Origin: Weeksellaceae bacterium
GTDB taxonomy: Bacteria > Bacteroidota > Bacteroidia > Flavobacteriales > Weeksellaceae
NCBI GenBank assembly: GCA_022701475.1
Contig: JAKOOI010000456.1
Span: 1-7,411 of the forward strand
Direction: 5' to 3'
DNA: 7,411 nt
Numbering within the stretch: the stretch's first letter is position 1; every line of letters starts with the position of its first letter. Shown here in pieces: positions 1 through 5,099 of this stretch. The translations under genes were made by a program, and so were the position numbers. Below the pieces are notes generated by a model. The model saw only the letters and a program-made list of their open reading frames with translations. It had not been told where the DNA came from and ran no database searches.

Positions 1-18
1 TCTCGTCTAAGGACGAGA
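1..18 (-). terminator. Short perfect hairpin over the end of the GIY-YIG gene
   Basis: Bases 1-7 and 12-18 form a perfect 7-bp stem (TCTCGTC/GACGAGA) with a 4-base loop. The TAG stop of the GIY-YIG gene (7-9) lies at the stem/loop boundary. Read on the minus strand it could be the stem of an intrinsic terminator, but any T-tract would lie beyond the left edge of the window. It could equally be one arm of a dispersed palindromic repeat. The stem is visible; its function is inferred. Confidence 0.35.
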
Positions 19-273
19 TGACGGGCCGACATCCTGTTCCTTTATAAGTTCTTCAATAGAAGTACGGTTCAGCCTTTTTAACCTTTTTTCCTCCATCAAA
101 GCAAGAGATTTGGAGGAAAATTCCTGAACATATACGATTTCCCAGTCTTCTGTACCGGAAGTATATTTGCCTTTTGAGGTGAGATGATACGCAAGACGTC
201 TATCAACATTTTCGGAAAATCCTTTGTAATAGACATTTCTGCTTAAAGAATACAAAATATAGACGTAATACAT
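7..273 (-). CDS. Small single-domain GIY-YIG nuclease-like protein
   Basis: An 88-residue protein made almost entirely of one GIY-YIG domain, the size of the stand-alone URI/UPF0213-like members often mislabelled as UvrC-like. The GIY half is YVYILY (residues 3-8) and the YIG half is YKG (16-18). Arg25 or Arg26 in DRRLAYH would be the catalytic arginine, and Glu62 in the EEKRLK helix would be the metal-binding glutamate. I chose ATG at 273 because the family typically begins MYYVYILYS; an in-frame TTG at 279 would add only two residues. The gene begins inside the T-tract of the tRNA-Asp terminator and I see no promoter of its own, so expression may depend on readthrough. The last residues (VGPSSRP) lie beyond the domain and overlap a hairpin. 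The biological role of these small proteins is not established; the fold assignment is firm. Confidence 0.85.
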   Translation of the reverse strand: MYYVYILYSLSRNVYYKGFSENVDRRLAYHLTSKGKYTSGTEDWEIVYVQEFSSKSLALMEEKRLKRLNRTSIEELIKEQDVGPSSRP

Positions 274-277
274 AAAC

Positions 278-308
278 AAAAAAATCCTGTAAAATTATTT
301 ACAGGATT
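278..308 (-). terminator. Intrinsic terminator of the tRNA-Asp operon
   Basis: Bases 283-293 and 298-308 form a perfect 11-bp stem (AATCCTGTAAA on the plus strand) with a 4-base loop. On the minus strand it is followed by a T-tract (A-run 278-284 on the plus strand). The stem starts one base after the discriminator base of the proximal tRNA, so it ends the tRNA transcript. Its 3' arm and T-tract form the leader of the GIY-YIG gene. Confidence 0.85.
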
Positions 309-309
309 G

Positions 310-383
310 CGATCCGGACGGGACTCGAACCCGCGACCTCCGCCGTGACAGGGCGGCATTCTAACCAGCTGAACTACCGGATC
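310..383 (-). tRNA. trnD: tRNA-Asp (GUC), second copy in transcription order
   Basis: A 74-base tRNA with acceptor arms GATCCGG (377-383 read on minus) and CCGGATC (311-317), discriminator G from position 310, T-loop GTTCGAGTC and anticodon GTC (bases 347-349 read on minus) in a CTGTCAC loop. G at the discriminator and GUC are the aspartate identity bases. CCA is not encoded and must be added after transcription. The sequence is identical to the copy at 416-489. Confidence 0.97.
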
Positions 384-415
384 AATTTTTTTAAAGTAAA
401 TTGAGAAAACTTCTG

Positions 416-489
416 CGATCCGGACGGGACTCGAACCCGCGACCTCCGCCGTGACAGGGCGGCATTCTAACCAGCTGAACTACCGGATC
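416..489 (-). tRNA. trnD: tRNA-Asp (GUC), first copy in transcription order
   Basis: A 74-base tRNA identical base for base to the copy at 310-383: acceptor arms 483-489 and 417-423, discriminator from 416, anticodon GTC. It is the promoter-proximal gene of the two-tRNA operon. The 32-base spacer to the next tRNA resembles the sequence just upstream of this one, showing that tRNA and spacer were duplicated together. CCA is not encoded. Confidence 0.97.
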
Positions 490-581
490 AATTTTTTAAA
501 GTAAATTGAGAAACTTTTGTTATCCGGTAAAACCGAATGTCGTATTGTTTTATAAAGAACGTCGTTTCTTTTTTGTGATGG

Positions 582-612
582 CAAAAGTACAACTTTTTTC
601 TTTACACGCAAA
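582..612 (-). promoter_or_regulatory. Flavobacterial promoter of the tRNA-Asp operon
   Basis: On the minus strand a TTTG (609-612) is followed after 19 bases by TACTTTTG (582-589), an exact fit to the Bacteroidota pattern of TTG or TTTG, 17-23 bases, then TAnnTTTG. Transcription would start near position 575 and give a leader of roughly 85 bases before the first tRNA. The promoter begins only ten bases beyond the trxA terminator T-tract, which suits an independent stable-RNA unit. Confidence 0.72.
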
Positions 613-621
613 CTATTTTAC

Positions 622-649
622 AAAAAAAAGCCTTCCAAAACCGGAAGGC
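622..649 (-). terminator. Intrinsic terminator of trxA
   Basis: Bases 630-636 and 643-649 form a 7-bp GC-rich stem (GCCTTCC/GGAAGGC) with a 6-base loop, followed on the minus strand by eight T (622-629). It lies 23 bases after the trxA stop codon and separates trxA from the tRNA promoter. Confidence 0.92.
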
Positions 650-672
650 CTTCATTATCAAACTTATTATTT

Positions 673-990
673 TTACAAGTGAGCGCTTAGCTTTTCAGCG
701 ATCACTTCTTTTGGAGCTACTCCTACCAGCTTGTCCACTACTTCCCCATTTTTAAAAATAAGAACCGTAGGGATATTCCTGATTCCGTACTGCATGGAAA
801 TCTCCTGGTTGTTGTCTACGTCCACTTTTCCTACTACTGCCTTTCCGTCGAAATCAGTTGCTACCTCTTCGATGATCGGGCCCAGCGTTCTGCAAGGTCC
901 GCACCATACTGCCCAGAAGTCTACCAATACCGGTTTATCTGATTTTAAAACCGTTTCCTGAAATGAGCTGTCCGTAATTTCTAAAGCCAT
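673..990 (-). CDS. trxA: Thioredoxin
   Basis: A 105-residue cytoplasmic thioredoxin, the usual length for TrxA, with no signal peptide or extra domain. The redox motif WCGPC is at residues 29-33 (Cys30, Cys33), the buried Asp at 24, and the cis-proline loop NIPT at 72-75 with Pro74. It reduces disulfides and persulfides in client proteins and is recycled by thioredoxin reductase, which is not in this window. The ATG at 990 is the only sensible start because the following residues (MALEITDSSF) match the family N-terminus; the leader is A-rich with no Shine-Dalgarno site. It follows a cysteine desulfurase gene by 80 bases and ends at a strong terminator. The pairing may be functional, since thioredoxin can discharge persulfide from such enzymes, but that is inference. 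Confidence 0.98.
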   Translation of the reverse strand: MALEITDSSFQETVLKSDKPVLVDFWAVWCGPCRTLGPIIEEVATDFDGKAVVGKVDVDNNQEISMQYGIRNIPTVLIFKNGEVVDKLVGVAPKEVIAEKLSAHL

Positions 991-1043
991 TTTAATTTCT
1001 TTTATTAATTAATATTATTCTTATTCCGTTTCTTTTAAACACC

Positions 1044-1051
1044 CAAAATTA
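1044..1051 (-). promoter_or_regulatory. Candidate -7 box upstream of trxA
   Basis: The minus strand reads TAATTTTG, an exact TAnnTTTG match, 53 bases before the trxA start. No TTG or TTTG lies 17-23 bases upstream, so only half of the consensus is present. In AT-rich sequence an octamer with four to six fixed bases can arise by chance. Confidence 0.35.
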
Positions 1052-1070
1052 AGCCATTTCAGCGATATTG

Positions 1071-2246
1071 CTATCTATGCTCAACATTTGTATTTTCTAT
1101 AATAAAATCCTTTGAAATCTCTTCCAGTGCGTATGCCAAAGCATCGATATCGCTTTCTGTTGTCATATGGCTGAATGAAATCCGCAGGGGCGTACAATGA
1201 TCCATTTCATCTTCAGACAATACCATCATCATAACCATGGAAGGTTTTGAAGCTCCGGAAGAGCAGGCACTGCCCTGAGAAACCGCAATTCCTTTCATAT
1301 CCAGCTGCAGGCCGATTAGAGGATTTTTATAGGGTAATAAAGCGCTTAAAACCGTATAGAGGCTGTGATCTGCCTCTGCGCTCCTGCCATTGAATTTAAT
1401 TCCCGGTATTGCAGCCGTAAGTTTTGCTACTGCATAATTTTTAATATGCTGCATATGCCCGGCATAAGCATCCATATGACCGATGGCAATTTCAAGCGCC
1501 TTTCCCAGCCCTACGATCCCTGCTACATTCTCCGTTCCTGCCCTTAGGCTTCTTTCCTGCGGACCGCCGGTAATGATTCCTTTCAGCCCGCTTGATTTCC
1601 TGATAAAGGCAAAACCAACCCCTTTAGGACCGTGGAATTTATGCGCACTGCACGAAGCAAAATCAACCGGAATATCGGAAAAATCCAGCGGCATATGGGC
1701 CATCGTCTGTACCGTATCTGAATGGAGCAAAGCACCATATAACTTACATAACTCTGCTACTTTCTTAAGGTCGGTAAGGTTTCCTATTTCATTATTGGCA
1801 TGCATAAGGCTGACCAGCGTTTTCTTCCCGGAAGCTTTTAAAAGCTCCTCCAGCTTCTGAAGATCAATATCCCCTTTTCCGTCAGGCCGGATATAGTTTA
1901 CTTCCACTCCCTTCCTGGTTTTCATATCCAGGATGCTTTCGGAAACGCATTTGTGTTCCAATGGAGAACTGATGATCCTTTCGACTCCCAGATGCTCGAC
2001 CCCGGATTTGATGATCATGTTGTTTGATTCTGTACCGCAGGAGGTGAAAATAATTTCAGCAGGAGAAACGTGAAGATAATCCGCTACCTGCCTTCTCACA
2101 TTTTCGATAAGGATCTTGGCTTCCTGACCGAAACTGTGCGTAGAGGAAGGATTTCCGAAACTCATTTTCATGGTGCCTACCATAGCCTCGATCACTTCTT
2201 CTGAAAGAGGTGTCGTAGCCGCGTTATCCAGATATATTTTATTCAT
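1071..2246 (-). CDS. Class I cysteine desulfurase (NifS/IscS-like)
   Basis: A 391-residue PLP enzyme of fold type I that takes sulfur from L-cysteine as an enzyme persulfide, giving alanine, for Fe-S cluster assembly or tRNA thiolation. Visible landmarks are the N-terminal YLDNAATTPL (5-14), His98 in LEHKC, NNEIG (151-155), HSDTVQ with Asp177 and Gln180, the PLP lysine Lys203 in SAHKFHGPKG, and catalytic Cys328 in GSACSSG. These fit the IscS/NifS group rather than the SufS group. No iscU, iscA, suf or thiI/mnmA gene is nearby, so it is a stand-alone desulfurase whose sulfur acceptor is not shown by context. The C-terminus ends with a short polar tail (ENTNVEHR) rather than a recognisable IscU-docking end. 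The ATG at 2246 begins the conserved strand directly. trxA follows after 80 bases. Confidence 0.95.
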   Translation of the reverse strand: MNKIYLDNAATTPLSEEVIEAMVGTMKMSFGNPSSTHSFGQEAKILIENVRRQVADYLHVSPAEIIFTSCGTESNNMIIKSGVEHLGVERIISSPLEHKCVSESILDMKTRKGVEVNYIRPDGKGDIDLQKLEELLKASGKKTLVSLMHANNEIGNLTDLKKVAELCKLYGALLHSDTVQTMAHMPLDFSDIPVDFASCSAHKFHGPKGVGFAFIRKSSGLKGIITGGPQERSLRAGTENVAGIVGLGKALEIAIGHMDAYAGHMQHIKNYAVAKLTAAIPGIKFNGRSAEADHSLYTVLSALLPYKNPLIGLQLDMKGIAVSQGSACSSGASKPSMVMMMVLSEDEMDHCTPLRISFSHMTTESDIDALAYALEEISKDFIIENTNVEHR

Positions 2247-2299
2247 TTTTGGATTGAATATTTAATTGTACGGAATGGATGATATGTATATGCATAAAA

Positions 2300-2330
2300 T
2301 CAATTGTATGAAAGATTGTTAAACAATTGA
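2300..2330. repeat. AT-rich inverted repeat between the HAD and desulfurase genes
   Basis: TCAATTGT (2300-2307) and ACAATTGA (2323-2330) form a perfect 8-bp inverted repeat around a 15-base loop. On the minus strand only ATTTTA follows, so it is at best a weak terminator of the HAD gene. It could also be an operator for the desulfurase gene. The region is AT-rich, so chance is a real possibility. Confidence 0.3.
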
Positions 2331-2340
2331 ATTCAGGATT

Positions 2341-2348
2341 CAAAATTA
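2341..2348 (-). promoter_or_regulatory. Candidate -7 box upstream of the cysteine desulfurase gene
   Basis: TAATTTTG on the minus strand, the same octamer as the one before trxA, overlapping the stop codon of the HAD gene. No matching TTG element is found at the right distance, and the leader would be about 90 bases. Weak support. Confidence 0.25.
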
Positions 2349-2933
2349 GTGAAAAAATTGATAATGTCCCTCATTTGCCCATGCAAGCATCGGTTTATCC
2401 CCTGAAGTATCTCCGAAAGCGATAATTTTGTCATATTTGCTGCCTGTAATCTCGGACTGTATCCTTGCCAGTTTCTCCTGTCCGTTGCAGTTCCTGCCTA
2501 TAAAACCACCGGTAAAGACTCCATTTTTAAACTCTGCCTTTGTAGAAACCAGCTGCATCCGGAAAGCTTCTGCAAAAGGCCGGGCCCAGATATCCAGAGA
2601 GGCTGTTACCAATAAGCTGCGGGTATTTTCATGATCAATATTACGGATGAAATCCAGAGCATTTTCGCGCACAATGGAAGGATAGTAAGCCTCAAAAAAT
2701 TCACGCGATTTTCTTTCTATTTTTTCCTGTGTCTGCCCTTTCAGCACGGCACCGATAAAGCTTTTCTTTACTTTTTCCGTTTCGGCAAGCTTTAGTTTCA
2801 GCAAAATGAAAAGCGGGATATGCTTTACAAACTGCAACCGGAACTTGCTGGCATCATAAAATTTAAGATACATAAACATCGTATCTTTATAAGTAAGGGT
2901 TCCGTCGAAATCGAAGCAATATAATTTTTTCAT
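2346..2933 (-). CDS. HAD-superfamily subfamily IB phosphatase, probably of the phosphoribosyl-lipid pathway
   Basis: A 195-residue HAD hydrolase with all four motifs: motif I DFDGTLT (Asp8 nucleophile, Asp10 acid/base), motif II LLVTAS with Thr110, motif III Lys154 in GQEKL, and motif IV GDTSGD with Asp175 and Asp179. The C1-type helical cap lies between motifs I and II (about residues 16-100) and has a hydrophobic basic stretch (HIPLFILLKLKL, 38-49) that could sit against a membrane. It resembles the SerB-like HAD-IB hydrolases of PF12710. Context is the main clue to function: it follows UbiA-, DprE1- and DprE2-like genes on the same strand, and a phosphatase is the one step those three leave open, removal of the 5-phosphate from polyprenyl phosphoribose. 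HAD domains fused to UbiA prenyltransferases are known in other bacteria. A generic phosphomonoesterase role remains possible. The 118-base gap to the upstream gene weakens the operon claim. Confidence 0.88.
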   Translation of the reverse strand: MKKLYCFDFDGTLTYKDTMFMYLKFYDASKFRLQFVKHIPLFILLKLKLAETEKVKKSFIGAVLKGQTQEKIERKSREFFEAYYPSIVRENALDFIRNIDHENTRSLLVTASLDIWARPFAEAFRMQLVSTKAEFKNGVFTGGFIGRNCNGQEKLARIQSEITGSKYDKIIAFGDTSGDKPMLAWANEGHYQFFH

Positions 2934-3051
2934 TAGCGCTTTTATCTGATTAAAAAATAACGTAAAATGGAGAAAGATATTTTATGGCAAGATATCCGCC
3001 GGCTCTTATAACGGCTACGAAAACGTGAACTGCCGGATTTTCTTATTCTGG
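2934..3051 (-). other. 118-base gap between the DprE2-like and HAD genes
   Basis: I find no exact TAnnTTTG box, no terminator and no short reading frame with recognisable content here. Short GC-rich words (CCGGC near 2999 and GCCGG near 3032) can pair over only five bases. Read-through from the upstream genes is the simplest way to express the HAD gene. Confidence 0.4.
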
Positions 3052-3777
3052 CTAGAGCTTTAGTTTTTTAAAAATAAATTCAGGAATATTTCTGATGATC
3101 AGCATAACGACTCCCCAGACCGGAAGCACATATGCCACATTTTTCCGGCTTTTGTAAGCTTTGAAGATGGCATCTGCTGCCTGTTTGGGCGTTGCTGTCA
3201 GTTTCGGATTCAAAGGCAGCCCTTCCGTCATTTTGGTAGCCATAAATCCCGGTTTTACCGTCATTACATGTACCTTCTTATCAAAAAGATAATTCCTGAG
3301 ACCGCTCAGATAGGCTGTGAAAGCTGCTTTTGCGCTGCCGTAAATAAAATTGCTCTGCCTTCCGCGGTCTCCCGCTACCGAAGACAGCCCGATAATGGTT
3401 CCGGATCTCCTGCTTTCAAATTTCTGGGCAAAAAAGTTCATCACGGGCACCAGTCTGGAATAATTGATGTCAATGATGCGTTCCGTATTCCTATTATCAT
3501 ACAGCCCTTCTTCCGTTCCTTCACCCAGGTACCCTGTAGCACAGAACAGTACGCTTGAGTTGATTCCTTCCAGCTTCAGATAATCGATCTCCTTCATCAG
3601 GTCCAGCTCAATAATTTCTGCCTGCTGCAGGAACTTCACATCAATATGCCTTGCAAATCTTTCGGTGGTTTCCCGGTTTGAGGTGAGCAGATAAATTTTT
3701 TCAAACTTTTCTCCTTCCCGGAGCGACTTCTCTACAAATGCCTGGGCCACTTCCGATGTACTTCCTAAAACAATCAT
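3052..3777 (-). CDS. dprE2: DprE2-like short-chain reductase (2'-keto polyprenylphosphoryl ribose reductase)
   Basis: A 241-residue short-chain dehydrogenase/reductase. The nucleotide-binding turn is VLGSTSEVAQ (3-12), lacking the classical GxxxGxG exactly as in DprE2-type proteins. The catalytic serine is in LSSVAGDRG (Ser132/Ser133), followed by the YxxxK pair Tyr146 and Lys150 in FIYGSAK. The segment SSVAGDRGRQSNFIYGSAK closely follows mycobacterial DprE2. The family reduces the 2-keto intermediate made by DprE1 with NAD(P)H to give the arabinofuranosyl lipid, completing C2 epimerisation. The C-terminus (about 214-236) is hydrophobic and may contact the membrane. An in-frame stop three codons upstream fixes the ATG at 3777. 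It starts 5 bases after the dprE1-like stop, so the two are translated from one mRNA. The fold is certain; the substrate is inferred from similarity and its partner gene. Confidence 0.9.
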   Translation of the reverse strand: MIVLGSTSEVAQAFVEKSLREGEKFEKIYLLTSNRETTERFARHIDVKFLQQAEIIELDLMKEIDYLKLEGINSSVLFCATGYLGEGTEEGLYDNRNTERIIDINYSRLVPVMNFFAQKFESRRSGTIIGLSSVAGDRGRQSNFIYGSAKAAFTAYLSGLRNYLFDKKVHVMTVKPGFMATKMTEGLPLNPKLTATPKQAADAIFKAYKSRKNVAYVLPVWGVVMLIIRNIPEFIFKKLKL

Positions 3778-3782
3778 TCGGT

Positions 3783-5099
3783 TTATTTATTATTTATGAT
3801 TCTTTTGTGCTGCAAAGACACAAATTTTGAACTTTCCGTATTCTTAAGGTAATCTGTTAAAGAAGACCTGCTCATGCTGTCTTTGGTGAGGTAAATCCTG
3901 CCGCCGAACTCTTCAACGATCTGATCCAGCTGGCCCACGAGTTTTTTAAGTTTCGGGTTGACTTTAAAGTCGAGAGCAAGGGTATAGCCTTCCACCGGAA
4001 AAGAATTATAGGCTTCAGGATTATGCTTTCCGAAAAGCTTGAGAACTGCCAGGAAAGAACCGTTTCCGCTGTGGGCAATGGTTTCCAGGATCCTCTTCAT
4101 TCCTTCCTTTCCCTTTTCTTTGGGAATCACCATCTGGTACTGTATAAATCCTGACTTCCCGTAAATCCTGTTCCACTCATGCACGGCATCCAGCGGATAG
4201 AAAAATGTTTCGTAATCAATGAAATTCCGGACTTCCTTTTTCCTTTGTTTGTTAAAATACAACAGGTTAAAAATTTTCACCGTCAGTGCATTCAGTACAA
4301 ATCCCGGAAAATAAAAAGGCACGGTAGGCTCAAATTTTTTCTTCAGCCGTAAAGATTTCTCTTTCAGGTTTGAAGGCAGTTCATGCTGAAAGGCATGCTC
4401 TCCGCGCATCAGAATGCTCCTTCCTGTGTTTTTGCCTTTCTGGAGACAGTCGATCCAGGCTACGGTGTAGGTCCAGCTTTCACTTTCGTCGAACAGCCTG
4501 AAGATCTCATCCAGGTTTTCCGCTTTAATGCTTTCCTGGCGGATATAGGCAGACTCTATATTTTTCAGTTTGAAGGTCGCGGTAAGGATAATACCTGTAA
4601 GTCCCATTCCGCCAATGGTTGCCCAGAATTTATCTTCGTTCTGTTCCCGCGAGCAGGTCAATACTTCACCGGTCTCGGTCATCAGTTTAAATTCAATGAC
4701 GTATTCCGAGAAGCAGCCTTCCGCATGGTGGTTCTTCCCATGGACATCGGAGGCAATGGCACCACCTACTGACACGAATTTGGTTCCCGGGGTTACATAT
4801 AAAAAGTATCCCTGAGGAACTGAAATTTCAAGTACTTCGGAAAGCAGCACGCCGGATTCGCACTCGATGATTCCGTTCAGGCGGTCGAAGCTGATAAATT
4901 TATTAAGTTTTTTTGTCGAGAAAATATGTTCTGCCAACGAGGCATCACCGTAACATCTTCCGTTTCCTCTTGCAATAACTTCATTGCGGCTGAGTACGAA
5001 TTCCTTTATTTTACGGAAGCTGTCATCCGACCTCATTTCCTTTTCTACCACAGGGTAATTTCCCCAGTTGGTTACTTTCTGTATAAAATTCGGCTTCAT
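3783..5099 (-). CDS. dprE1: DprE1-like FAD-dependent polyprenylphosphoryl ribose 2'-oxidase
   Basis: A 438-residue FAD oxidoreductase of the vanillyl-alcohol-oxidase fold (M. tuberculosis DprE1 has 461). The FAD domain shows ARGNGRCYGDASL (43-55), VTPGTKFVSVGGAIASDVHG (102-121) and HGKNHH (120-125); His120 and Lys122 match the flavin/active-site His132 and Lys134 of mycobacterial DprE1. The substrate domain carries FIQYQMVIP (318-326), FLAVLKLFG (349-357), LALDF (374-378) and GGRIYLTKDS (399-408); Lys406 matches the active-site Lys418. It should oxidise the ribose C2 hydroxyl of the lipid-linked sugar to a ketone, handing it to the adjacent reductase. Ala375 replaces the Cys387 that reacts with benzothiazinones. 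The linker before the last segment is shorter than in mycobacteria. Its ATG overlaps the upstream UbiA stop as ATGA, showing translational coupling. There is no signal peptide. The assignment is strong from motif order and neighbours. Confidence 0.93.
   Translation of the reverse strand: MKPNFIQKVTNWGNYPVVEKEMRSDDSFRKIKEFVLSRNEVIARGNGRCYGDASLAEHIFSTKKLNKFISFDRLNGIIECESGVLLSEVLEISVPQGYFLYVTPGTKFVSVGGAIASDVHGKNHHAEGCFSEYVIEFKLMTETGEVLTCSREQNEDKFWATIGGMGLTGIILTATFKLKNIESAYIRQESIKAENLDEIFRLFDESESWTYTVAWIDCLQKGKNTGRSILMRGEHAFQHELPSNLKEKSLRLKKKFEPTVPFYFPGFVLNALTVKIFNLLYFNKQRKKEVRNFIDYETFFYPLDAVHEWNRIYGKSGFIQYQMVIPKEKGKEGMKRILETIAHSGNGSFLAVLKLFGKHNPEAYNSFPVEGYTLALDFKVNPKLKKLVGQLDQIVEEFGGRIYLTKDSMSRSSLTDYLKNTESSKFVSLQHKRIINNK

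Larger units (their letters stand above)
310..527 (-). repeat. Tandem duplication of tRNA-Asp plus spacer, with a vestige of a third unit
   Basis: The unit repeats with a period of 106 bases: tRNA 310-383 plus spacer 384-415, then tRNA 416-489 plus 490-521. The spacers share AAAGTAAATTGAGAAA and differ by one T and one A in homopolymer runs plus a few substitutions. After the second spacer, 522-527 reads ATCCGG, exactly where the 3' acceptor arm of a third tRNA copy would begin; the match then stops. Confidence 0.8.

Noticed and set aside
274..279. TTG start at 279 for the GIY-YIG gene
   Set aside because: It adds only two residues before the family-typical MYYVYILYS start, and ATG at 273 is the better initiation codon.
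310..489. CRISPR-like direct repeats
   Set aside because: The repeated unit is a complete tRNA gene with correct cloverleaf arms, present twice only, with a spacer that is itself repeated.
731..961. Plus-strand open frame opposite trxA
   Set aside because: It lies wholly antisense to a certain thioredoxin gene and its translation has no recognisable domain; it is a shadow frame.
1483..1860. Plus-strand open frame of 125 codons inside the cysteine desulfurase gene
   Set aside because: The opposite strand encodes all PLP-enzyme motifs through this region. The plus-strand product is low-complexity and resembles nothing known.
2994..3038. Inverted repeat or terminator between the DprE2-like and HAD genes
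   Set aside because: Only five-base complementary words about 30 bases apart, with no T-tract.
3783..3860. Possible C-terminal truncation of the DprE1-like protein
   Set aside because: The final segment (KFVSLQHKRI) aligns with the mycobacterial VFASDMARRL end, so the protein is shorter because of an internal linker difference, not a broken end.
4383..4815. Overlapping plus-strand open frames inside the DprE1-like gene
   Set aside because: They are antisense to conserved FAD-binding motifs and lack any domain features.
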